DNA of 38,978 bases from CAZNNH01 sp964574335 (GCA_964574335.1 CAZNNH010000043.1:1-38978), one strand, 5' to 3'. Counted from the stretch's first letter, positions 1-7,630 are shown. The notes: generated from the letters alone by a model not told the origin. Numbers and translations: made by a program.

Positions 1-1602
1 GGCGGTCGGCTGGTACTCGAACCAGTCGAAGAAGGCGGGGGTCTCGGACGGCTGGCCGTTGCCGGTGGCGTAGAGCCCGAGGTACACGCCCACGAAGCCC
101 CCCGCCACCTCGGTGGAGAGGAGCCGCGGCAGCGCGGCGCCGAGCGGGGTCAGCGTGGCCGGGTCGGGACCGAACAGGAAGACGTACTCCGTGGGCGTGG
201 CCTCGATCGCCAGAACCAGCGGGCCGTCCCCCGCCACCGGCGCCGAGGCGGTGGTCGCGGAGAGATGGGACCCCACCGTCTGCCGCAGGAAGACCTCACG
301 GCTCCCGTTGCGTCGAGACACGCCGAGCTCGTAGTGGTGGGTCGGGTGGCGGTAGGCGACCAGTCCCGCCTCTTCGCCTTCCCGGGCGGGCTGGAAGTCG
401 ATCCGGGTGAGCGCCCGGCAGTGGAGGTGCTCCTGGCGGCGGCCGACGAAGGTGGGCGAGGCGACGGCGCTCAGGGTGGGCGCCTGGCCGATCAGGCCGA
501 GCCATCCGGGCCGCGCCGTCAGCGTGTAGGACGCCCGGTTCGGGTTGCGCAGGTAGTTCCAGGCCGGTCCCAGGGGGCCGTCCAGCTCGTCGCGTGGCGG
601 CGCGGCGGGGAAGGGGTGGGCGGGTAGGCCCTCCGCCGCCATCTCGATTTCCACCGGGCGTCCTTCGTTCACCACCGGCCAGCCGTCGTCGTCGAAGCGG
701 ACCGGCGCCAGGAAGGTCTCGCGGCCCAGGTGATGCCAGTAACCGCCGCCCACCGGGCGGAAGGCCAGGAACACCATCCACCAGCGTCCCTCTTGGTCCT
801 GGAACAGGTCGGCGTGGCCGGTCCCCTGGACCGGCTGGTCCATCTGGGTGTCGCGGTGCGTCAGGATGGGGTTCCGGGGACAGGCCTCGAACGGCCCCCA
901 CGGCGAGTCGCTGCGGGCGATGGTGACCCGGTGGCCGTACTCGGTGCCGCCTTCGGAGATCATCAGGTAGTAGCGGTCGCCGATCCGGTAGAGGTGGGGC
1001 CCTTCCGGGTAGCGTCCGCCGGTCCCTTCCCAGACCCGCCGGGGAGGGCGGGTCAAGCGGCCGGTGGCGAGGTCGATCGTCGACTGGTAGATCCCGCGGC
1101 CATCGTCCTGGCCGGGGGCGCCGCCGGTGGACGACAGGTAGACGGTGCCGTCGTCGTCGAAAAACAGCGACGGGTCGATGCCCCCCTGCCCCCGGATCCA
1201 GATCGGCTCCGACCAGGGCCCAGCCGGATCGCGGGTGGAGACGAAGAAGTTGCCCCCGCCCGACACGTTAGTCGTGATCATGTAGAAGACGCCGTCGTGA
1301 TGGCGGATGGTGGGCGCGAAGATCCCGCCGGAAGGACCCGCCTCGGCCAGGGGAAGCTGGCTGTCCCGGGTCAGCACGTGGCCCACCTGCTGCCAGTGGA
1401 CCAGGTCGCGGCTGCGGAAGAGGGGGACGCCGGGGAAGAGCTCAAAGGAGCTGGTGACCAGCCAGTAGTCGTCGCCCACGCGCACCACGCTCGGGTCGGG
1501 ATGGAAGCCCGGGATCACCGGGTTCCGCCACGACTCGATGCGGGCTCCCGGGGCGGCGGCGAGCAGCGCGGCCAGGCCGACGACGACACTCCACAGGGGC
1601 AT
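1..1602 (-). CDS. Exported GH43 glycoside hydrolase (beta-xylosidase/arabinosidase type), 3' end outside window
   Basis: An exported hydrolase expected to release xylose or arabinose from plant polysaccharides. The 534 visible codons run off the window edge without a stop. Residues 1-20 look like a signal peptide (hydrophobic stretch ending APGA). A five-bladed GH43 catalytic domain follows: the HPDPS motif carries the base Asp36, GIDPSLFF carries the pKa-modulating Asp143, and YPEGPHLY carries the acid Glu200. Opening motifs such as NPVIPGFHPDPS and FPGVPLFRSRDLVHW resemble the beta-xylosidase branch (GH43_11/12-like). From about residue 345 a beta-sandwich region fits the C-terminal concanavalin-like domain usual in that branch. 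The ATG at 1602 follows a GGAGG about 7 bases upstream. Family membership is clear; the exact sugar specificity cannot be read from the sequence. Confidence 0.9.
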   Translation of the reverse strand, partial: MPLWSVVVGLAALLAAAPGARIESWRNPVIPGFHPDPSVVRVGDDYWLVTSSFELFPGVPLFRSRDLVHWQQVGHVLTRDSQLPLAEAGPSGGIFAPTIRHHDGVFYMITTNVSGGGNFFVSTRDPAGPWSEPIWIRGQGGIDPSLFFDDDGTVYLSSTGGAPGQDDGRGIYQSTIDLATGRLTRPPRRVWEGTGGRYPEGPHLYRIGDRYYLMISEGGTEYGHRVTIARSDSPWGPFEACPRNPILTHRDTQMDQPVQGTGHADLFQDQEGRWWMVFLAFRPVGGGYWHHLGRETFLAPVRFDDDGWPVVNEGRPVEIEMAAEGLPAHPFPAAPPRDELDGPLGPAWNYLRNPNRASYTLTARPGWLGLIGQAPTLSAVASPTFVGRRQEHLHCRALTRIDFQPAREGEEAGLVAYRHPTHHYELGVSRRNGSREVFLRQTVGSHLSATTASAPVAGDGPLVLAIEATPTEYVFLFGPDPATLTPLGAALPRLLSTEVAGGFVGVYLGLYATGNGQPSETPAFFDWFEYQPTA

Positions 1603-1678
1603 GGGGGTCCTCCGTTTCCTCTACGCGTGTGCACGGTAGCACCGACGACCCGGCGCCGCCAGCCACAGTGCCGCGGCC

Positions 1679-1707
1679 TGGACACGCGAGTCCTGCCGGG
1701 CTATGGT
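1679..1707 (+). promoter_or_regulatory. Sigma70-type promoter for the outer-membrane protein gene
   Basis: TGGACA (1679-1684) and TATGGT (1702-1707) are separated by exactly 17 bp, 107 bp before the ATG at 1814. The same -10 hexamer with the same spacing recurs at 7625-7630 before another gene. This is a pattern match, without experimental support. Confidence 0.5.
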
Positions 1708-1732
1708 GGTCATTACTCATCAAGTGAAGACA

Positions 1733-1753
1733 GCCTGGCCATGAAGGCCAGGC
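1733..1753. promoter_or_regulatory. Perfect 8-bp inverted repeat in the 5' leader
   Basis: Arms GCCTGGCC and GGCCAGGC flank ATGAA, downstream of the proposed TATGGT -10 box and about 60 bp before the start at 1814. In the transcript it would fold as an 8-bp hairpin. It lacks a U-run, so an operator or an mRNA structure is more likely than a terminator. Confidence 0.4.
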
Positions 1754-1813
1754 CCGTGGGGCGCGGGCAATCGGCTGGCCGCTTCAGGGGGCAGCGTCCA
1801 TCGAGGGGGAGGC

Positions 1814-3160
1814 ATGGGATTGAGGCACGTCGCGTGGGTCGGGGTGGCGCTCCTGGCGCTGGACACGGCCGTGTCGGCGGGGGAGATCGACCTGCACGGC
1901 TTCGGCTTCGTCCGGGGCATCGGCACCGGCGGTCAGCGCGCGTGGATCGAGGGCGGCTTCGGACGCCTGATGGAAGGGGCCGACGGTGCCGGCGAGACGG
2001 CATGGACAGGCCGGGCCAAGCTGCACCTGGGTCTCGACTGGCGCCCCGTCGACAAGCTGCTCGTCCACGTGCACGGCATCGCCCGCGCCGAGCCCGGGGC
2101 CGCCGGCGGCGAGCGCTGGGGCGTGCCCGAGGCCTACGTCCAGTACCAGCCGGAGCTGTCGGCGACCTTATCGATGAGGCTCCGCGCCGGCCTGATGTTT
2201 CCCGGGACCTCGCTCGAGAACCCTGGACCGCTCTGGTCGTCGCCCTACACGATCACGCTGTCCGCGCTCAACACCTGGACCGCCGAAGAGCTACGCGTGA
2301 CCGGCCTGGAGGCGCGCCTGTTCTGGTCGGACGGCCGTGACACGCTGCACGTCGGCGGGACCGGGTTCGTAGCCAACGACACCCTCGGCACGCTGATCGC
2401 CTGGCGTGGGTGGAGCATGAGCGACCGCTTCACGGTGGCCGGCGAGGTGCTCCCGCTCCCCCCTCTCTTCTCCCTCCAGGACGAGGGCGCTTTCTTCCGG
2501 CAGCGCGACGACGGGACAGTCCCCATCGAGGAGATCGACGACCACGTCGGCTGGATGGCCCGGGCCGGCTGGGAGAGGCTGGATCGGGCCACCCTGCAGG
2601 TCGCCTACTTCGACAACGGCGGCGACCGTCTGCTTTACGGGGGGCAGTACTCGTGGAACACCCGGTTCTGGGTGGTGGGGGGCAAGCTGCGGCTCGGGCA
2701 CGGCTTCGAGCTGCTGGCCGAGGGGATCATCGGCAACACGCTGATGGGCCTGGAGGTCCCCGAGGAGGAGGAGTACACCGACCCGTACGATAACCCTTCG
2801 CCGACCCCCAACCCCTATCCGTACCCCTACCCGTATCCGAGCCCGCCGACGCCCGAGATCGGCTACGTCGACGTGGACTTCGCCACGGCCTATGGCCTGC
2901 TGAGCTGGGAGCGGTCGCCGGTGCGGGTCAGCCTGCGCTACGACTGGTTCGATAACAAGGACCGCGACGGAACGGCCGAGGACGGTGGCGAGGACGGGAC
3001 GGCCATCACCCTCGCGGTGTTCTGGACGCCGGTCGAGCACCTGCGGTTGGGTGCCGAGATCCTCGACCTGCGCTCCCAGCGCCGCGCCGCCGAGCAGTCG
3101 GGGGCGGATCCGGACACCGACGCCTGGAAGGCCACCCTGGAGGCGCGGGTCAGCTTCTGA
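1814..3160 (+). CDS. Outer-membrane beta-barrel (porin-like) protein
   Basis: A 448-residue protein with a signal peptide (hydrophobic residues 5-20, cleavage near VSAGE). The rest is alternating amphipathic strands rich in Tyr, Trp and Gly, as in outer-membrane barrels. It ends ARVSF; a C-terminal Phe is the usual BAM-recognition residue of outer-membrane proteins. The strands are long and regular (for example around TLQVAYFDNGGDRLLYGGQYSWNT). I do not recognise a specific porin family; a phosphate-selective or DcaP-like porin is possible. A Pro-Tyr tract at residues 328-347 probably sits in a loop. The ATG follows a GGGGGAGG stretch. The gene has its own promoter and converges on the next gene across a shared hairpin. 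Location is well supported; substrate is unknown. Confidence 0.75.
   Translation: MGLRHVAWVGVALLALDTAVSAGEIDLHGFGFVRGIGTGGQRAWIEGGFGRLMEGADGAGETAWTGRAKLHLGLDWRPVDKLLVHVHGIARAEPGAAGGERWGVPEAYVQYQPELSATLSMRLRAGLMFPGTSLENPGPLWSSPYTITLSALNTWTAEELRVTGLEARLFWSDGRDTLHVGGTGFVANDTLGTLIAWRGWSMSDRFTVAGEVLPLPPLFSLQDEGAFFRQRDDGTVPIEEIDDHVGWMARAGWERLDRATLQVAYFDNGGDRLLYGGQYSWNTRFWVVGGKLRLGHGFELLAEGIIGNTLMGLEVPEEEEYTDPYDNPSPTPNPYPYPYPYPSPPTPEIGYVDVDFATAYGLLSWERSPVRVSLRYDWFDNKDRDGTAEDGGEDGTAITLAVFWTPVEHLRLGAEILDLRSQRRAAEQSGADPDTDAWKATLEARVSF
2795..2854 (+). repeat. Pro-Tyr low-complexity tract inside the barrel gene
   Basis: Twenty codons encode almost only Pro, Tyr, Ser, Thr and Asn. They include four Pro-Tyr pairs at 2813-2836, written with mixed CCC/CCG and TAT/TAC codons. 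Synonymous variation suggests an old or selected repeat and not recent slippage. Confidence 0.7.
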
Positions 3161-3169
3161 GAAGGAAAC

Positions 3170-3203
3170 GGGCCGGCGGCCCCCGAGGGGTACCCGCCGG
3201 CCC
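3170..3203. terminator. Shared hairpin between convergent genes
   Basis: GGGCCGGCGG (3170-3179) and CCGCCGGCCC (3194-3203) form a perfect 10-bp GC stem with a 14-base loop. It lies between the stop codons at 3160 and 3219. No U-run is present on either side, so intrinsic termination is inferred from position and stem strength only. Confidence 0.5.
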
Positions 3204-3218
3204 GATGGCGCAAGGCCG

Positions 3219-4070
3219 CTACTGAAGGCTGGCCAGGATCAGGATCAGCCCCTGCTCCTGGTTCATCGCCTGCATGGCCTTGCCCAGGATGGCGCCCCGG
3301 GCGGCCTCGAAGTCGGTGACCTTCATCGCGTGGCCGGGGACCGCCGACGTCGTCAGCAGGTCGCCGGGCTGGATCGCGCCGTTGGCGTTGGTGACCCGGC
3401 AGTAGACCGTGCCCGTCAGCGTCACCGGCACCGAGGTCTGGGCCGACTCGCTCCCGCGCAGGGTGATGCCCGGCCGGTAGTCCTTGGCGCCCGCCGCCAC
3501 CCCGGCGACCCGGCGGTCGTAGGGCTGGGAGGCGACGTTGAGGGCCCCCACGTGATCGCCGTCGATCACCAGCACCGAGCCCCGCTCGACCTCCGGCAGC
3601 GAGGTGGGAAGACGCTCGGCCAGGTCCCCGGCGGCGCTGGCGAAGCCGTAGTGAGCGTCCATGTAGGCGGTCAGAACGCCGCCCTCGTTGTAGACGCCCA
3701 CGAACCCGTTGTTGAACAGAAGCGCGCCCACGTTGGCGTGGACCCTCATCGAGCCGGCGTTGTTGGCCAGCCGCAGCTCGCCCTCGTTGAAGCCGTCGGA
3801 GCCCAGGGCCACGATCGGGGCCCCGATGCCGTTCCAGTAGTCCGTGAAACCGCCGCTGTCGGTCGGGTCGGCGCCGGAGTGCACCACGGTGATGCCGATG
3901 CCGTTGACCACGTCGGTCTGGGTCCTCACCTCACCCTGCGACTGCGCCGTACCGGACCGCTGGAGCGCCTTCCCCAGCTTGGCCCCTGTCTCGTCGTCGC
4001 CGGCGCTGGCCGAGAAAGCGAGCGCGACGGCCCCCAAGGTCAGCCAGCAGATCTTGCTCTGCACACGCAT
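3219..4070 (-). CDS. Exported protein of unassigned function with a G2/tail-protein-like C-terminal region
   Basis: A 283-residue protein starting at the ATG at 4070, which follows AAGGGAG; a longer open frame upstream has no such site. Residues 1-23 form a signal peptide (LTLGAVALAFSASA). The N-terminal half has repetitive turn-rich strands (NNAGSMRVHANVG, LLFNNGFVGVYNEGG). The C-terminal half contains VAGVAAGAKDYRPGI, VYCRVTNANGAIQPGDLL and GHAMKVTDFEAARGAILGKA. I associate that layout with beta-barrel domains at the ends of some phage tail and bacterial surface proteins (G2 peptidase/intramolecular-chaperone-like), but I cannot confirm it. It ends ILILASLQ. It stands alone, convergent with the outer-membrane gene, and has a CRP-type site upstream. 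Enzymatic activity is not claimed. Confidence 0.6.
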   Translation of the reverse strand: MRVQSKICWLTLGAVALAFSASAGDDETGAKLGKALQRSGTAQSQGEVRTQTDVVNGIGITVVHSGADPTDSGGFTDYWNGIGAPIVALGSDGFNEGELRLANNAGSMRVHANVGALLFNNGFVGVYNEGGVLTAYMDAHYGFASAAGDLAERLPTSLPEVERGSVLVIDGDHVGALNVASQPYDRRVAGVAAGAKDYRPGITLRGSESAQTSVPVTLTGTVYCRVTNANGAIQPGDLLTTSAVPGHAMKVTDFEAARGAILGKAMQAMNQEQGLILILASLQ

Positions 4071-4219
4071 TGTCCGACTCCCTTCGGCCGGTCGGCCCTC
4101 TGGTGCCGGGGCCCGCCCAACCGGCCAGCGTTCGGGCCCCGGAGACATGGCCGCCGGAGGGGGACACTGTCCCCTCGGAAATACGCCGCCGGCAGCTTCC
4201 AGTCGAGGTAGTTGTCAGC

Positions 4220-4247
4220 AGGTTAGCCGGAACCGCCCAGATGTCAA
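4220..4247 (-). promoter_or_regulatory. Probable promoter of the exported protein gene
   Basis: Read on the minus strand, TTGACA (4247-4242) and TAACCT (4225-4220) are 16 bp apart, upstream of the ATG at 4070. A start near 4213 would place the CRP-type palindrome at about -60.5, close to the classical class I activator position. Confidence 0.4.
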
Positions 4248-4265
4248 GGCAGAGAGGCGGTTGGG

Positions 4266-4281
4266 TGTGATCTCGGTCACA
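4266..4281. promoter_or_regulatory. Perfect CRP-family operator TGTGA-N6-TCACA
   Basis: TGTGA (4266-4270) and TCACA (4277-4281) with a 6-bp spacer match the CRP consensus exactly. The site lies between two divergent genes (starts 4070 and 4338). A second small palindrome, CCCCC-AAAA-GGGGG (4296-4309), and a TATCCT at 4310-4315 follow on the NUDIX side. Confidence 0.6.
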
Positions 4282-4337
4282 AGTCCCAAGGCCGGCCCCC
4301 AAAAGGGGGTATCCTTCGCGGGCTACGCGGGGGGAGC

Positions 4338-4967
4338 ATGAGCGACACGAAGGGGCCGCGTTGGCTCGACTGGGCCCGAGAGATCCAGGCCCTGGCCCAG
4401 ACCGGGCGTCACTACTCGTCGGACCATTTCCAGACCCAGCGCTACGCGCGGCTGACCGCGATCGCAGCCGAGATCATGGCGGAGCACAGCCAGCTCCCCG
4501 CCCCGAGGGCGGCGCGGGTCTTCGAGCGGCAGAAGGGATACGCCACTCCCCGGGTCGACGTCCGCGCGGCGGTGTTCCGCGATGACGAGCTGCTGCTGGT
4601 ACGCGAGGCATCCGACGGCGGCTGGACGATGCCAGGGGGCTGGGCCGACGTCGGCGACGTCCCTTCCCGCGCCGCCGAGCGCGAGGCCCTCGAGGAGTCG
4701 GGATTCCGGGTGAAGGCACGGCGGGTGATCGGCGTCTACGACGCCAATCGATGCGAGCCGATGGAGCTGTTCCACGCCTTCAAGATCGTCTTCCTCTGTG
4801 AGCTCCTGGGCGGCGCGCCCACTCCGAGCGAAGAGACGACCGAGGTGGCCTTTTTCGGGCGGGACGAGATGCCGGCCGTCTTCTCCGGCGAGCGGACCCG
4901 GCCCCGGCACGTCCAGGACGCCTTCGCCGTGCTGGCCGACCCGAGCCTACCGACCGTCTTCGATTAA
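4338..4967 (+). CDS. NUDIX hydrolase with N-terminal Nudix_N domain
   Basis: A 209-residue cytoplasmic hydrolase. Residues 8-50 (WLDWAREIQALAQTGRHY onward) match the helical Nudix_N domain that precedes NUDIX domains of ADP-ribose or sugar-nucleotide pyrophosphatases. The NUDIX fold follows, with VDVRAAVF, WTMPGGWADVGD and the box end REALEESGF. In the box (G-x5-E-x7-REuxEExGu) the first Glu is replaced by Asp (GGWADVGD), while the metal-binding REALEE core is intact, so activity is plausible. The likely substrate is a nucleoside diphosphate linked to another moiety; it cannot be narrowed further. The start ATG has only a GGGGGGAG stretch 2-8 bases upstream. The stop is followed within 4 bp by a REP-like element. 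Confidence 0.88.
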   Translation: MSDTKGPRWLDWAREIQALAQTGRHYSSDHFQTQRYARLTAIAAEIMAEHSQLPAPRAARVFERQKGYATPRVDVRAAVFRDDELLLVREASDGGWTMPGGWADVGDVPSRAAEREALEESGFRVKARRVIGVYDANRCEPMELFHAFKIVFLCELLGGAPTPSEETTEVAFFGRDEMPAVFSGERTRPRHVQDAFAVLADPSLPTVFD

Positions 4968-4970
4968 GCG

Positions 4971-5179
4971 GGGGACATGACCGGGTTTCCACGGCTATCG
5001 GGGACATGACCGAATTCCCCTCCCAGGCCGTGAATTTCGGATCGTGTCCCCCGATAGGAGAACGAAACCCGGATCGTGTCCCCCGTCTGCCGTCATGACC
5101 GGGTTTCCACGGCTATCGGGGACATGACCGAATTCGGATCGTGTCCCCCGATAGGAGAACAGAACCCGGCCATGTTCCC
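4971..5179. repeat. Doubled REP-like palindromic element
   Basis: Two tandem copies (4971-5084 and 5092-5179) of a nested imperfect palindrome. The unit is GGGGACATGACCGGGTTTCC (4971-4990). Its imperfect complement GGATCGTGTCCCC recurs at 5071, 5039 and 5136. Copy 2 centres on GAATTC with CTATCGGGGACATGACCG on one side and the matching arm ending CCCCCGATAG on the other. The left arm reads CATGACCG where perfect symmetry with the right arm would need CACGATCCG, the kind of bulged asymmetry seen in REP elements. It fills the gap between the stop codons of two convergent genes (4967 and 5183). A third copy lies at 38890-38942. Confidence 0.85.
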
Positions 5180-5182
5180 GCG

Positions 5183-5926
5183 TCAGCCGGTTGGCCCGAG
5201 CACGTAGAGGGTCCAGGGCGCGACGCGAGTCTCGTTCACCCAGGGGTGGGGCTCGCTCTCCAAGGCCAGCGGCCGGCACACCTCGAGCACCTCCAGCCCG
5301 GCGGCCCGGTAGACGTCCCGGTAGGCCTCGTCGCTCCAGAGGATGTCCTGGACCGGCCTCGGGTCGGGGATGTCCGTGATCACGATCCGGACCACGCCAC
5401 CGCTCTTCGCCTGCCGGTTCTCCGGGTAGTCCCGAGTGGAGAAGGACGCCCACTCGTGGGTGTACATCTCCGGGGAGGAGACCAGGTTGACGATCCGGCC
5501 GTGCCCCGCCAGGAGCTCCCGCAGCTCGCCGAAGAGCGAGAGCTTGGCCTGCCGGGTGGGCACGTTGTCGAAGGTGAAGGCCGACAGGATCAGGTCGTAC
5601 CCGCCCCGGCCCAGCGAGAGAAGTCCGCCCTCTCCGACGAGCCGGTAGGGGCCGCCGGGGTCGATGGCGTGGGCCTGCCGGATCATGTCCGCGGCCACGT
5701 CGACACCCACCGCCTCGAAGCCAAGTCGTTGCAGGAGGCGGGTCGAGCGCCCGGCACCGCAGCCGAAGTCGACGGCGCGGCGGCCGCGGACGTGGCGACC
5801 GATCAGCTCCGGCAGGTCGCGAAACGCCAGGTAGTAGGTGTTGGCGAACTCGAGGGTGGCGTAGGCGCCGGCGTAGGCCTGGTCGGCGTAGGCGTTCACG
5901 AACCCGGCGGGCTCGGCAGGTCTCAT
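5183..5926 (-). CDS. Class I SAM-dependent methyltransferase
   Basis: A 247-residue soluble enzyme with the Rossmann methyltransferase signature: AVDFGCGAGRS (SAM-binding motif I, about residues 51-61), EAVGVDVAAD (motif II acidic residue), and a YDLILSAFTFDNVP strand at motif IV. The substrate is not evident; the N-terminal region is rich in Tyr and Ala. The ATG at 5926 overlaps the stop of the MocR regulator gene as ATGA, so the two are almost certainly co-translated. The regulator may therefore control, or respond to, the small molecule this enzyme modifies. The stop lies 4 bp from the REP-like element. Family assignment is strong; pathway is unknown. Confidence 0.88.
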   Translation of the reverse strand: MRPAEPAGFVNAYADQAYAGAYATLEFANTYYLAFRDLPELIGRHVRGRRAVDFGCGAGRSTRLLQRLGFEAVGVDVAADMIRQAHAIDPGGPYRLVGEGGLLSLGRGGYDLILSAFTFDNVPTRQAKLSLFGELRELLAGHGRIVNLVSSPEMYTHEWASFSTRDYPENRQAKSGGVVRIVITDIPDPRPVQDILWSDEAYRDVYRAAGLEVLEVCRPLALESEPHPWVNETRVAPWTLYVLGPTG

Positions 5927-7431
5927 CGGTCGGACTCCTCCTCTCTTCGGCGGCGGGTCAGAAGCCCCGCCCGAAGGCACTGGCCCAGGCGGCGGCATCC
6001 CTCGCGGATCTGTTTCTCGTCGAGGCCCGCGATCGAGAGGCGGAAGCACGGCCGCTTCGGAGGCCGTGGGCAGAAGCGGCTTCCCGGAGCCAGCCGCACG
6101 CCGGCCCTCAGCAGCCGCCCCTGCCATTGCGCCTCGGTGTGGGTCGAGGCCTCGATCTCCAGCCAGAGCGTGTAGCCGCCTCGGGGGCGGGTGAAGCGCA
6201 CCCCGGAGGCCGGCAGGTGCTCGGCCAGGCCCTCCAGCAGCACCTGCAGGCGCCGCCGGTAGGCGGTGTGGACCCGCCGCAGGTGGGCGTCGTAGTGGCC
6301 GGCCTCGCAGAACCGACAGACCGCCGCCTCGGTCAGCCGGTTGCCGGACAGGCTGCTGGCGCGACGGGCCGCCACGACCAGGCGGACCAGCTCGGCCGGG
6401 GCGGCCAGCCAGCCGACCCGCAGGCCGGGGAAGACCACCTTCGAGAACGTCCCCACGTAGGCCACCCGGCCGTGCACGTCGGCCGACTTGACCGGCAGCG
6501 CCACCCGGCCGAAGTACTTCATCTCCTCCTCGAAGCCGTCCTCGAGGATCGGCACCCCGGCGGTCCGGCACAGCGAGAGCAGGCGCTCGCGGTGGGCCAC
6601 GCTGCTGGTGATGCCGGTGGGGTTGTGGAAGTTGGGGATGGTGTAGACGAGCCGCGGGCGCTCCCTCTTCAGCCGCCGTTCCAGCCGCTCCAGGTCCATG
6701 CCGTCCTCGAGCATCTGGACGTCGATCAGCCGCAGGCCGTGGAGTCGAAAGAGCCGAAGCGCGTCGCCGTAGGTGGGGGACTCGACCACGATCCGGTCGC
6801 CGGGCCGGGTGACGACCCGCAGCACCAGGTCGATGGCCTGCTGGGCGCCGCTGGTGACCACCAGCTCGTCCGCCGAGACGGCCACGCCATGGAGCCGCAG
6901 CCGTCGGGCCAGCCACTCGCGCAGCGGGCGGTGGCCGGCGGGGTCGCCGTAGCCGAGCAGGCCTCTCCCCTCCTCGAGCAGCGCCTGGCGCACCGAGCGG
7001 CGGACCTCGTCGATGGGCGCCAGGGCGCGATCGGCAGTCAGGTTGGAGAAGTCGACGAGCCCGGCGCCGTCCGCTGCCGGATCGGAGCGCCAGGAGCATT
7101 CGTCTGCCACTCGGCGCGCCGCCCTTGTCGCCAGGGTGGCCCACCGAAAGGTGGAGGGAGGGCCGGCGGTCTCCGCCGCTCGAGCCGGAGGCCGCCTCAC
7201 CGTCGAGTACGACCCCGGCCGGCTCTCCAGGTAGCCGAGCGCCCAGAGCTCCTGGTAGGCGCGCACCACGGTGGAGCGATGGACGCCGAGGGTGGCGGCC
7301 AGCGTCCGCGTTGGCGGCAGCCGCTGGCCGGCCGAGAAAGCGCCGGTGTCGACCAGCCGGCCGATCCCCTCGACGATCTGGCGGTAGACCGGCGCGCTGG
7401 CCCGTCGTCTCTCGATCCTCAGCAGCAGCAT
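5923..7431 (-). CDS. MocR/GabR-type PLP-dependent transcriptional regulator
   Basis: A 502-residue fusion. Residues 1-78 are a GntR winged helix (APVYRQIVEGI, LPPTRTLAATLGVHRSTV, RAYQELWALGYLESRPG). Residues 120-490 are an aminotransferase class I fold. PLP-site residues are present: Asn270 in IPNFHNPTG, the ILEDGFEEE acidic stretch, and Lys331 in GTFSKVVFPG as the Schiff-base lysine. In characterised relatives (GabR, PdxR) the aminotransferase domain senses an amine or vitamer and the winged helix binds direct repeats. A matching repeat array lies directly upstream at 7445-7517. The regulator could control both itself with the coupled methyltransferase and the divergent AgaS-like gene. The ATG at 7431 follows GAGGGG. 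The effector is unknown. Confidence 0.92.
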   Translation of the reverse strand: MLLLRIERRRASAPVYRQIVEGIGRLVDTGAFSAGQRLPPTRTLAATLGVHRSTVVRAYQELWALGYLESRPGSYSTVRRPPARAAETAGPPSTFRWATLATRAARRVADECSWRSDPAADGAGLVDFSNLTADRALAPIDEVRRSVRQALLEEGRGLLGYGDPAGHRPLREWLARRLRLHGVAVSADELVVTSGAQQAIDLVLRVVTRPGDRIVVESPTYGDALRLFRLHGLRLIDVQMLEDGMDLERLERRLKRERPRLVYTIPNFHNPTGITSSVAHRERLLSLCRTAGVPILEDGFEEEMKYFGRVALPVKSADVHGRVAYVGTFSKVVFPGLRVGWLAAPAELVRLVVAARRASSLSGNRLTEAAVCRFCEAGHYDAHLRRVHTAYRRRLQVLLEGLAEHLPASGVRFTRPRGGYTLWLEIEASTHTEAQWQGRLLRAGVRLAPGSRFCPRPPKRPCFRLSIAGLDEKQIREGCRRLGQCLRAGLLTRRRREEESDR

Positions 7432-7444
7432 GCCAGGCGGCCCC

Positions 7445-7517
7445 TCATGCCGGGATCATGCCCGGAAGATTGGTCTTCTTCAAGATCCAATCCTCCTCCA
7501 CTTCGAACCATCCAATC
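7445..7517. promoter_or_regulatory. Repeat-rich operator region, candidate MocR binding site
   Basis: Two tandem copies of TCATGCCSGGA (7445-7455 and 7456-7466) also form CCGGG-N6-CCCGG. An inverted pair GATTGG (7468-7473) and CCAATC (7487-7492) follows. ATCCAATC occurs as a direct repeat at 7485-7492 and 7510-7517, 25 bp apart. MocR regulators typically bind direct repeats plus an inverted half-site, and this block adjoins the regulator start at 7431. Confidence 0.55.
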
Positions 7518-7601
7518 TGGCCATCGGCGCGCCGCCGGCCTCCGGCGCGGGTGGGCCGGAGGGGTCGGTCCCGCTCGATGGTGAGCGAAAGACGCGGGTG
7601 T

Positions 7602-7630
7602 TTGACGCCCCTTCCGGCCTTGGGTATGGT
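7602..7630 (+). promoter_or_regulatory. Sigma70-type promoter for the AgaS-like gene
   Basis: TTGACG (7602-7607) and TATGGT (7625-7630) with a 17-bp spacer, 56 bp before the GTG start at 7687. It has the same -10 hexamer as the promoter at 1702-1707. Confidence 0.55.
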
